A stretch of 64,000 bases of DNA, from positions 455,001 through 519,000 of the forward strand of contig JAJTWR010000299.1 in the NCBI GenBank assembly GCA_021613335.1, written 5' to 3'. Position numbers and translations under genes: made by a program. The stretch is from Whitmania pigra (taxonomy: Eukaryota; Annelida; Clitellata; Hirudinida; Haemopidae). How positions within the stretch are numbered: position 1 is the stretch's first letter; each line of letters opens with the position of its first letter. The notes under the pieces were generated by a model, which saw only the letters and a list, made by a program, of their open reading frames with translations, was not told where the DNA came from and did not search any database. Positions 13,645 to 23,574 of this stretch are shown here, piece after piece.

Positions 13645-14235
13645 TATCTTGGTGTCATCATAGACTCAGACTTAAAATTCCGGCTTCACATTGACAACAT
13701 CACACACAAAGCTGCAGTCCGTTCAAGACTGATTCTCAAATCATTCACCTCCAGGGACAAGAATCTTCTCACCAAAGCTTTCTGCGTATATGTCAGACCA
13801 ATCCTAGAGTACAGCAGTCAGGTCTGGAACCCTCACCATAAATACCTGATAGAGAACATTGAAAACATCCAAAAGAAATTTACCAAGGCCATCCCTGCTG
13901 TTAGACAGCTAAAGTACCATGACCGGCTCAAGGCTCTACAACTTAAATCGCTTGAACATCGCCGTTTAATAGCTGACCTCTGCTTATTATACAGGATCAT
14001 CAATAATTTAACATCAACTCATCTTAAAAACCATATTCATTTTGCAAGCTACTCATCAACTAGAGGTCATCAATTTAAACTAAGGTCATATTTTTGAGCA
14101 ATAGACAACACCAAATATTTTTTCACAAATCGAATTATTAACATTTGGAATAAACTACCTAATAGCTTAGTCTCAGCTAGCACCTATAGTCGCTTCACCT
14201 CCCTTCTCAATGAATATGACTTGTCTCCTTTTCAT
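13645..14235 (+). mobile_element. LINE ORF2 3' part, plus orientation
   Basis: Plus-strand translation gives the end of a reverse transcriptase and its C-terminal region: YLGVIIDSDLKFR (the last RT motif of CR1/Jockey-type LINEs), then YVRPILEYSSQVWNPHHKYL and a Lys-rich thumb, ending around RFTSLLNEYD. One in-frame stop occurs near 14097. It begins abruptly after RT motif YADD would have been. It abuts the oppositely oriented 5' part at about 14235-14245. Unit 2 has ordinary sequence at this locus instead. Confidence 0.88.
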
Positions 14236-16819
14236 TTTGTGGTGGTCGATTTTAATGGTCTGAATTCATGTTGTTGAGGAGATATTAAGTCCAGAGAAAT
14301 TAAATGATGTAGAATCGTTTTGTTAATTATTTTCTCCAGGACTCGACAGCAGGTACATGTCAAGGAGATTGGTCTGTAGTTCGAGGGGCTAGATGCTGGA
14401 CCTTTCTTGAGGATGGGAATGACATGAGCTGTTTTCCAGATTGTGGGTATAAGTCCACTATTAAGGGAGAGATTAAAGATATGATGGAGTGGGTATGACA
14501 AGCTAAAAGCACAGCTTTTTAACAAAATATTAGGAATGTGGTCGGGGCCTTGTGAGCAAGAACGTTCCAGCTGTCTCAAAGTCTGTAAGACAGCATCATG
14601 AGTGATTAGGACTTTATCCAAGATTTTGGTACAACGTCGAATAAGGTCGTATGTAGTTCCATCACCAGCTGTAAAAACGCTAGAGAAATAGGTGTTGAAT
14701 GTGTCAGCCATTTCCATTGAACTTCCATCACGTTTTGTTATTTCTCCGATCGATGAGTGACAAAAAAGTTTGTTATTAACATATCTGTAGAAGCTGCCTA
14801 AATTATTCTTGTTAATGAGATGCTTTTCCTTCTTGGCCCGATAAGCCGAAAGTTGATTACTGCATTTTTCTGAAAACTTAGTATATTTTGTTTTTCTTTG
14901 AAGATCAGGACTAGATTTCCACTCGCGCCAGTATTTGAGTTTGATTTTGTAAAGCTTTTTCTAAAGTAAGGTTTCATATGGAAGTTTTCTGATATTTTCA
15001 GAGCCCTTGAAGACAAAGGGAACATGCAATTTGATGCCCTCTTTCAGACATAGGATGAAATTTGTCCAACACTCTTCAACTGATAAGCACCTCTGAAAAG
15101 TCTGATTCCAATCGATCGCGAATATGAAGTTGTTCAAGCTAATGTAATCCGCCCTATTAAAGTCATAGTAGCCATACGATGATATATTCGTATGTGGAGT
15201 TGTACCATTCAGGCGGAAAGTGATGATGTTGTGGTCTGACGAGGCAAATGGGCAAGATGCTTCGATTGTTGAAATCAATAGTGGGTCATTAGACAAGATC
15301 AGGTCGAGAATGTTGTTATTTCGTGTTGGAGAGTTGACAAATTGGTGAAGGCCGAGGTCGTTGAAAAACTCCAGAAATATCCTGTAGATAGAGTTATTAA
15401 GAGCCGATGTAAATTCCCAGTTGAGCTCAGGAAGGTTAAAGTCTCCCATAAGACAAAGCTTGTGATCACCTAAACAGAGATGGCTCAAGCATTTAATGCT
15501 GTCTGTAGCACATTGTTCAGCAGCCAGATCGAATCCTCCACTCCGATAGTAACCAATAAAGCGGTGGTTTTGAGAGCCAATTCTTGAGTCTACACAAACA
15601 ATTTCAATGTGGGAATAATCCGGAGGTACTTGAACGTGATGATATTTTAATGTTTTTTATAATCAAAGCAACTCCTCCTCCTCTTGAACGTCTATCCCAT
15701 CGGACAGCGGTGAAACCATTAGGCAGAAAAAGGCTGCTTGGCATGTCATTTGAGAGCCATGTTTCAGTCAGACACAAGATGTTTGGATTGAAATTGTGGA
15801 GAAATAAATGGATCTCAGTGAGCTTATTGTTAATGCTTCTAATATTAGTAAGAGCAAGTTTGAGAATCTGGTCACTAAAATTCTTTTGAACCGAAAGGGA
15901 TGAATAATTTTTTATATTATTCTCAGAGACTGAAGGAACACTAGGGTCCAGGAAATTAAACTTTAGATCGTAAATAAAACTTGGATAACTAAGAGACTTC
16001 TGGTGAAATGAAACTGGGACATCAAGTCTTCTGAAGGTCCCTATCCTACTGTTTATTATTTCTTCAGGGGTGGAATTGCTTGGGAAAGGGAGGATTTCCC
16101 TGACCTTTTGTGCTTTTCTTCATTCTGTGACGTCTTTGGCATCTCTTGTTGTACTCAATCTCTGCCTCTCTTTTTGTTAGGTCCCGGTTAAAGAAAGTTA
16201 GTTTTGCTATGGGATCTGAGGAGGTACGAAGCAGAACTGAGGATCCAATGAGATCCTCGACAACCTCTGAACGCGAAAGACGTACCACCAGTCTCTTACC
16301 GTCCCTACCAATTCGCTTTGTAGAGATGACGGATGGCTTGACAGTTAGGTGATTTTCACAAAAGTTTAAAAATTGGGCTGTGTCAGAAATGCCTGGAATT
16401 GGTTTCATTCCAGTGATAACCACGTTGGAGGATTTGATATTTTTTTCTTCCTTCTCTTGTTCCAACGACCAGAAGGTTCTGGAAATCACCTCTGCCAAGT
16501 TGTGTTGGGTTCCTTCCCCACTCAGTCTATCTGTTTCAGAGATTTTGTTTTCTAGTGTGTCTGTCTTGGTTTGAACTTGTCTATAGTTTCAAAAAACTGA
16601 TTCATGACAACGGACAGCACGCTGTTAAATCCTAAAACAAGATTAGCCATTGTTTCTGCAAAACTTCGCATAACTGTCTCGATAGACGATTTCATTGTGT
16701 TTGTTATTGTTTTTATTGACGTCTCCAGCATTTGCTGTAAACTTTCATTATTCCTCTCGAAAACTCTGGAGAGAATAATCTCCAGGTTTTCCAATGTAAC
16801 AGATTTAGACATAATTTGA
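14236..16819 (-). mobile_element. LINE 5' part (ORF1, endonuclease, N-terminal RT), minus orientation
   Basis: Read on the minus strand in order. A coiled-coil ORF1 start lies at 16812-16552, and after a frameshift the rest of ORF1 at 16498-16064 (contains SNVVITGMKPIPG). The C-terminal half of an AP-like endonuclease lies at 15488-14961, with MGDFNLPELNW and SSDHNIITF. An RT N-terminal segment lies at 14717-14232, with HVIPILKKG and NYRPISLT, ending at QQHEFRPLKSTTTK just before the junction. This is a CR1/Jockey-like non-LTR retrotransposon. Frameshifts and the loss of the RT core make it inactive. Confidence 0.9.
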
Positions 16820-17547
16820 GACAGTCGCTCAGGGAATCAACCGAAATTAATCGAAACCGATTAATTTATTAAATTCCAAATTTATTAAAATTTATTATTT
16901 AATTAATTAATTAAAATTTAAATTTATTAAATCGAAACCGATTAATTTATTAAATTCCAACAAAACGAACGTAATTCTAACTTAAAACAACCGATTTAGC
17001 TCAACCGTTTATGAAAAGAAGGAAAGCTTCTCGAAACCGTGTTTACCTCTTTTGTACACAAAGATATTAAATCTTTTTAATACAGCTTAACCAATCGTCT
17101 TAACAAACCTGGTAATACCGCAGCTTTTTCGATTGTTAGGTGTTAAATTCCCGGTTATTGTTCTTTGCTGCTGGAAGAATTCACTTTAATATTGATAACT
17201 GCTGATGCTTAAAGCGCGCCAAATGTTTGAACGTTTAACATTATAATCCAATTTACATCTTTGATCACGTCGCCTCAATGTTACTATATTGTAAGAACGA
17301 TTCTTTGGTAACTTATTTATTGCAGCAAATTCAATTGACGAGGTTTTGTTAATTCTTTTAAGAGATTTAAAATTTAAAAACATATTCATGACTTACTGTA
17401 ATGTTTTCTACTGAGCCACTTGTTGCAAATTGCATTAGAAACGTGAAATACAGTTAAATATTAAATGGTATCGCGAAAATGACATATTCAAAATATTTTT
17501 ACAAATAGGTAGAAATCATACACAACAACTTAAAATTCCTGTAGATC

Positions 17548-18438
17548 TCAATCCAAACATCCATACGGACGACAAGAGGGTTGTCCTAAAAGACTTCCAG
17601 CAAGAATGGAGAGAACTAAAGACAGGATAATGAATCCGATCAAAAAACCCAAGATGGAAAGTAAATATGAAACAATTTTCCAGATCTCAGCTTTCCTGTA
17701 ATTCTTTTTCTTCAAGTAGAATTTGCCAATTGCTAATTGAAATAAATATGATATATTCAATAATTAACTCTATTTATTTCTTTCGTTTTCTACCAACATA
17801 ATGTCATCGTTATCATCATAAGTAATATTTTAAATTACATCATATATTACGCTTTAATAAAATTTACGTTGCACGAATAGTTAAAGTAAATTACATTACA
17901 TGAATAATTAATGTAAATTACCACCTGCAGCAAGCAAAGCAACTCCTCCGAATATAAATCCACAAAACCAACAAACAAAACAAGCCATTAACGTTGTTCT
18001 ATCCCTCTTTTTTACAACTACTCCATCATCATCGTCGTCGTCGTCACAACCTGATGCCATTGTCAAAGTACTCCTTTCATATAGAGTGCTTGCCCTTATG
18101 GATGATGCGGTAGCTCCAAAATCATCACCATCAAGAGCCACAGCAGCACCATAGCTTGGAGGATCAGGGTATTTTGGTGGAGGATGGAGAGGTGAAATAG
18201 GAACCACCCATAAATCGGAGTAATTCGGAAGAACTGGAATCGAGAATACGCCCACATCCCTTGGAAGTTCTCCACAATTTTGTCGATCTTCAGATGTCAC
18301 CGATGCTGTGGAAGGATTTGTGTTGGAATAATTTGGAGTTCGCTCATTATTTTGGAAGAGGTCTCTACTCAACTGTTCAATGTTCAACATCTGTGAGTGA
18401 TTCTCGGATGAGCTCTGGACTCCATGGATGCTTGTCAT
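17548..18438 (-). CDS. CD225/dispanin-like membrane protein, copy 1
   Basis: Two coding exons on the minus strand: 18438-17925 and 17732-17548, joined in phase 1 by a canonical intron. The start used is the ATG also present in unit 2. The frame stays open upstream to 18594, but that extension runs into antisense DDX20 sequence. The N-terminal part is Ser/Asn-rich, then proline-rich with two PPxY motifs (PPKY and PPSY) that could bind WW domains, then an acidic run (seven Asp). The C-terminus has two hydrophobic segments (ACFVCWFCGFIFGGVALLAA and YLLSILGFLIGFIILSLVLS) around a basic loop with KKNYRKAEIWK. Two helices, a cysteine-rich first helix and a loop with a conserved Ala suit the CD225 family, but the call is moderate. 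Function unknown; membrane location likely. Confidence 0.6.
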
Positions 18439-18552
18439 GGAACTTCCTGACCGAAATTGATATGCTTCCGAATTATGAGTGCCTCTATTGTAGTTGCTGT
18501 TGCAGCCACTGCTGTTGTTGTGGATTGATCGAAATCCTGAGCAACAATGAAC

Positions 18553-18824
18553 CTGCAGAGGAATAGATGCGGAATTTGTCGACCTTGTCATCAACTTTGA
18601 CGTGCCAAACTGCTACGAGACTTACCTTCACATAATTGGCAGAGGAGGAAGATTTGGTATCTTGAATATATTATTATTAAGTTTATTATCTTTAAAGTTT
18701 TTTGAACATATTTATATTATTTGACCTGTAAGTTTAATAACTTTAATTTTAAAATTCCCAGGTAGCTACAGCGCGGCAATAACTCTTGTTGCTGAGGGAA
18801 GTGAATTTAATTCTCTTGCGAAGA
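18553..18824 (+). pseudogene. DDX20 fragment, unit 1
   Basis: This matches 34588-34862, covering the end of the helicase core: part of motif V, the motif VI region, one intron and part of the next exon. It lacks start, Walker A and DEAD box. Motif VI reads [10 protein letters not shown] instead of [10 protein letters not shown]. Its left end joins the CD225-like gene at a deletion junction sharing the three bases AAC. It stops matching after about 18824, inside the exon. It cannot encode a helicase. Confidence 0.93.
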
Positions 18825-19393
18825 CAGGTCGAAGAGTTCACTTTAATTGCTAAGAAAAATCCAAAAACAAAAAAAATGACTCGACATCGAATTGGCGCCA
18901 ATCTTTGCAGGCGTCTGTTCCCCTTCCACTCGTTTCTATTTCAACAATCATGATGATGATGACGATGATGACGATGAATGTGATGATGATTAAAAAAGCA
19001 GAGGTTGAATTTTATATCATTTCATGGTCTGGGAATAATCTATTGTGACAAGAATGTTGATAATGATGACGTTGATGGTGAAGACGAGGACGATGACGAT
19101 GATGATGATGATGATGATGGTGATGGCATATTCCATGCAGGAGAACATGACGACAAATTTGTGTTTGGTGGCTTCGATGGAGTTCTCATTAAATTTCCAT
19201 CAACAGGTCCACATTTTATCATCACCACCATCACCATTATTTTCACCGTGATGACCATTATCATCATCGACGTCATCATCGACATCATCATCATCATCAT
19301 CCTCACGTCTACCATGACAAGGTTATCGCCATTAATACAACACGATGACGAATGAGTGAATGAATGAACTAGTGAATGACATAAACAGCTCAC

Positions 19394-19486
19394 CTGTCCA
19401 TATTGAGAGAAGTAATTCTTGACATCCTCCACACTCGTCGTCAGCGACAGACCACCAATGAAGATCTTTTTTGTCTTCGTTATCAT
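19394..19486 (-). pseudogene. Musashi-like RRM2 first exon (fragment)
   Basis: Flanked by a good acceptor (ttttaaacag) and donor (CAG|gtgagc). The 31 codons read as the start of the second RRM of Musashi-family translational regulators, with [10 protein letters not shown] (RNP-2) and [14 protein letters not shown]. The following exon, which should carry RNP-1 (GFGFV), is not visible before the unit-1 boundary at 18824. This exon alone looks intact, but the locus as a whole looks truncated. A real gene with exons I failed to see is the alternative. Confidence 0.7.
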
Positions 19487-20464
19487 CTGTTTAAAATCAA
19501 TTTCTCTTTTTAATTTTCAATTTTCAAAATTTGTTTTCTATTTATCACGCTATTTCTCAGTTTCAATATATTGGACTTTTTCACAATTTTATGGAAAATA
19601 GATTAAATAGCGTCAAGAGTGACTTTATTAATTTAATTCTTTTTTCAAAATTTTAATTTTAAATACCGAAAATATTTTAAATATTTTAAACGGTTGCATT
19701 TAATTTTAACTAATTTTCAATAAATAAATTTTTAAACAATTTGCCTGCAAACCTTGAAGAAACTGGAACAATCCACGAAATGTTCCTGGAAAAAAAAATA
19801 AAAATAAAAATAAAATAAATAAAATTGTGTCTAGAGAAGAATTTTTCTAGCGCGGATTTGAAATGAAATCACGCCACTCCACGAAAACACGGAAAGGGGG
19901 AGGAGTGAATTTGCACTCTGACAAACTTATCTTTCATCCTCATTTTTATTTTTCATGGAAAATTTGATGTCACAAGTGACACTTTGAATGTTTGTGTTTA
20001 TTTTTTAATGCGATGGAGTGCTATATTAATTGTCCTATACGTTAGAAGATAATAAGTACCATTTTTGTTTACAGTAGGGGTACAAGTTTTATCCACGTTT
20101 TTAAAAGTATTTATTTTGTGTTTTAAAAATTTGTTTATGATGATAAAATGCGATATGTTGAATTTGTTACAAATTCATTTTCGTAGATTTAAACAGCTCT
20201 AAAATGAATAAATAACTAGCATAATTTATATTGTTTTTTTAATCCTCTAAGAAAATGTAATTTTCTTAATATTACTTCACACAAACAATGACTTAATTAA
20301 ACCTAAATTTTGAAACGTACATTAGTTCGAGTAAAACCACAATTGAGTGATTTAAATATTTATTGTTCCACGTAATGAAAATAAAAATAAACTGAATAGT
20401 TGAATGTTTTCCTTCGAAATGGATTTGGAAAGGGCAGAGTTTATAGAGTGAAGTTTGAGGGACG

Positions 20465-20568
20465 TGAGTTGAATTGGAAAGTTGGTTCGGAAGGTGAATT
20501 GAAAGTTGAATTGGAAGGTAAATTTGAAGGTGAATTAGACGGTGAATTGGAAGGTGAATTGGTAAGTT
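20465..20568. repeat. 12-bp tandem repeat (GGTGAATTGGAA type)
   Basis: About eight imperfect copies of a 12-base unit, recognisable as repeated ggtgaattggaa and gaattggaaggt. Confidence 0.85.
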
Positions 20569-20839
20569 AAAATGAGAACTTCAGAATCTGTCAAAATTGG
20601 CTGCGTTTTCCTCTTGAATACAACCATGTTTGAGACTAAAACTTGTTTCTCAAGTTTTTTTCATTTCATTATCAAATTGAATTGAGGAAATAATATTAAT
20701 TTAACTACTATTTCACATATTGCAACTAATTTTATTTACTAGTAAAGTGCTAAAATATAATAAAAGCAATAAAATACTTGAATTTGTTTGTGTTTGTAAC
20801 TACTTCAAAATTATTTGTTAAAATAAAAATGTAAAGAAA

Positions 20840-21056
20840 TTAATCTAAATTGTACAAGAGCTTTAGATAAATCAAGCAATAAATTAATACAACAAAGTAA
20901 CAACCAATAGCACTCAAAGTAAGAAAATCACGTGGCTGGTCGAACAGCAGACGATAAATCCAGAGAAATTTATATTCAGACGATGGATTGGTGTTATCCG
21001 CGGGCAAGTAAGCAAGATGATTAGAAGCTCCCAGTTTCCACTTCTTATTCTGAAAA
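20840..21056 (-). CDS. orphan 3'-terminal exon of an unrecognised membrane protein
   Basis: On the minus strand a good acceptor (gcaatttttcag) is followed by about 71 open codons and a TAA. The translation is not low-complexity. It starts NKKWKLGASNHLAYLP, continues with SSEYKFLWIYRLLFDQP and ends in one strongly hydrophobic segment, like the last membrane span of a protein. Codons look ordinary for a coding exon. I do not recognise the family and cannot find upstream exons with confidence. Chance openness is possible because flanking DNA is AT-rich, but the tryptophan- and proline-bearing stretch argues against that. Confidence 0.4.
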
Positions 21057-21599
21057 ATTGCCAAACAAATCAAGTCATGCCGTGTCGGTGAAAATAAGGA
21101 AAATTAGAAAGAATACAATGAAAGGAATTGATATTATTAATGAACATATAATTTTAATAAAAAAAAGCTAATAACTTTTATTTATAATAAGCTAAATAAG
21201 GTAATTTTAAGGTAATTTTAAGGTAATTATAAAAGTGGTAAAATATATTTACCGATATGACAAATACCGAACAATATAATTTGGTAAAGTATTGCTTGTA
21301 TAATTATTTGCCTTTAAGCGTGAATTATAGCTTTATCACGACAGTAATATTTCAGAATAATTATTTCTTTAAAAATATGATCTCAGTGAAAAATCTTCTT
21401 TTTCTAAAGAAAAATTAAAATAAAATGCATCTTCAATTATTGTGAGAAACTGTCTTGAATCACTGCGTTTAATGCGCTCACGATGTAAAAGAAAACTTTA
21501 ATTCAAGAATTTAGAGAAATTCTCGTTAGAAAACGCATTAGAATCGGTAATAAATGAGGCGGAGGAGTTTAAACATAATCACCTCAAATAGAATGAATG

Positions 21600-21732
21600 G
21601 GAATCACTGTAAGATACAACAACAACATCAACAATAACAACTACTGCAACAATAACAACTACTGCAACAAAAACATCACCAGCAACAACAACAACAACAT
21701 TTGCAACGACATCATTAACAGCAACGACAACA
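21600..21732. repeat. AAC-rich microsatellite
   Basis: Imperfect caacaa/aacaac runs over about 130 bases, immediately preceding the long TCA repeat. Confidence 0.8.
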
Positions 21733-21808
21733 TTACTTGGATCAGGAAAATACAGACATCTTCGACAAAATCGGAAGATTAGGAGAACATGACCGAAAAT
21801 ACGAGAAA

Positions 21809-22142
<334 letters not shown>

Positions 22143-22779
22143 GTCGTCGTCATCACAGAATATGTGCCAGCAGCGTTGACAACAACAAGACAACGACGGA
22201 AAGTCGAGCATGTTGTGTTGAAGTTGTTGACAACTGACGCAACTGAAAAACTGATGACATCTCAATGAAACCAACAACCAATCCTTTCCGTAATCAACTA
22301 TGAAACGGCATAATTTCATAATTTCCAAATTAAATTACAAAATTGTTTATTTATTTATCGGCAAAACAGGTGCATGTTATTAATTAATCGATGAAGTTTA
22401 GGTAATACTTGTTAAATTACTGCTGAAGTACAAATATGTCAGCCGCAACACCAATATGGTGAAATTTGTTGTTGGTGATGATGCTAATATTAGTAACAAT
22501 TATTGAATGTAAATTTATGAATAAGTTTCATTAGTAAGCATGTACAGTTGATAATCCATAACAGCTTTTGCTAATATTATTATAAATATTTCAAAGATTT
22601 TCTATAATATTATTTATAACTCCACAAACAAATAATTTGTTTGAGTTATACTGTAAACGTGTATATTCATAAATAAATAATTAAGATTATATTTAATTAT
22701 TAATATTATTTCCTAATTATATCTTTACAATGATAAACAGATAAATAATTAATAATTAATATTTAATAATTAATAATTG

Positions 22780-22857
22780 ATTGTTTGGTTCCAGGATCCT
22801 TCATGATTGTGCATTCACGGATCTCACCAAATTTTCCAAAATAATCCTGAAGAGCTT
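22780..22857 (-). pseudogene. Musashi-like RRM1 second exon, donor missing
   Basis: After the acceptor gttttccag, the frame continues the RRM1 exon at 23186-23226 in phase 1 and reads [20 protein letters not shown], typical of Musashi RRM1. It then runs DPGTKQS into AT-rich sequence with no GT donor before a stop. The expected RNP-1 exon (RGFGFVTF) is not seen. This points to a decayed or truncated gene copy. Confidence 0.72.
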
Positions 22858-23185
22858 CTGGAAAACGGTTCTTAAACTTAAAATATAATAATAATATTTT
22901 ATAAATTTAAGTAAAAACTATTAATAAATAATAACAAAATAAATAAATATTTTATTTTTTTGTTACAAATATATTCAAATATAGCAAATGTTTAAAATAT
23001 ACTCAAATATTATTAACCTTAAACTAGTAATGAAATTTTAAAAATATATTATTATTATTTTATATTTTATATATTGTACACGACTTATATTGGGAATTTA
23101 TTTTAAAATTTGGGAAATATAAAATATATTTTAAATAATTGAAATATTTTTGAAGAAATAACACAAAAGGTTAAAAAGAACTCAC

Positions 23186-23226
23186 CCGATGTCGTCTGCC
23201 AACTCAAGCCTCTTATAAACATTTTC
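23186..23226 (-). pseudogene. Musashi-like RRM1 first exon (fragment)
   Basis: A 41-nt exon between acceptor atatcag and donor G|gtgagt encodes KMFIRGLSWQTTS. Musashi proteins have KMFIGGLSW, so the second RNP-2 glycine is replaced by arginine. Upstream exons would lie to the right, where unit 2 begins at 23382, so the gene is cut there. Confidence 0.72.
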
Positions 23227-23574
23227 CTGATATAACAAAAAACAATATTTTTAATCAAAACATATTTAAATATAAATAATTTAAAGATAATTTGTAACTG
23301 AATTTTGAAATGAAAATGTAATGGACAGAGATATTACTTAATTTATCATAAATAATTGTTATCGCGTTCTATCAGAGTTTAGATGATATTAGGACACTTG
23401 AGACTCGGCAGAGAGAAATAATTAACATTTTCTAACTGAACGAGTTCAATTTAAGAGCCAGTCGCGGACCTAGCTTCCTCGCCAGGAGTTTAGGAGTTTA
23501 GCCTTTGCTCATCATCTGTGATTGGAAAGAGCTAATAATTAAAAATAATAGAAGATCTTTTGGTGCATCTGCAG

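Larger units (their letters stand above)
6356..18824 (+). repeat. segmental duplication, unit 1
   Basis: This block matches 23382-34862 piecewise. 6356-9816 matches 23382-29189 apart from the LTR element in unit 2. About 10965-12000 and 13435-13644 match about 29360-30303. 17050-18552 matches 30574-32089. 18553-18824 matches 34588-34862. Unit-1-specific material is the DNA transposon 12005-13434, the LINE at about 13645-17049 and about 150 bases near 11815-11985. Unit 1 lacks the equivalent of about 32090-34587, which is most of the DDX20 helicase core plus its promoter. The matching parts are nearly identical by eye, including intron sequence, so the duplication is recent. Confidence 0.93.

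Noticed and set aside
17186..17389. 67-residue minus frame repeated at 30714-30917
   Set aside because: Conserved between units, but so is all neighbouring non-coding DNA; it lies in the probable 3' UTR of the CD225-like gene and resembles nothing known.
19005..19355. Asp-rich and Ser-rich frames on both strands
   Set aside because: Created by GAT/TCA repeats. A short non-repeat piece (about 19140-19205) is open on both strands but too short to interpret.
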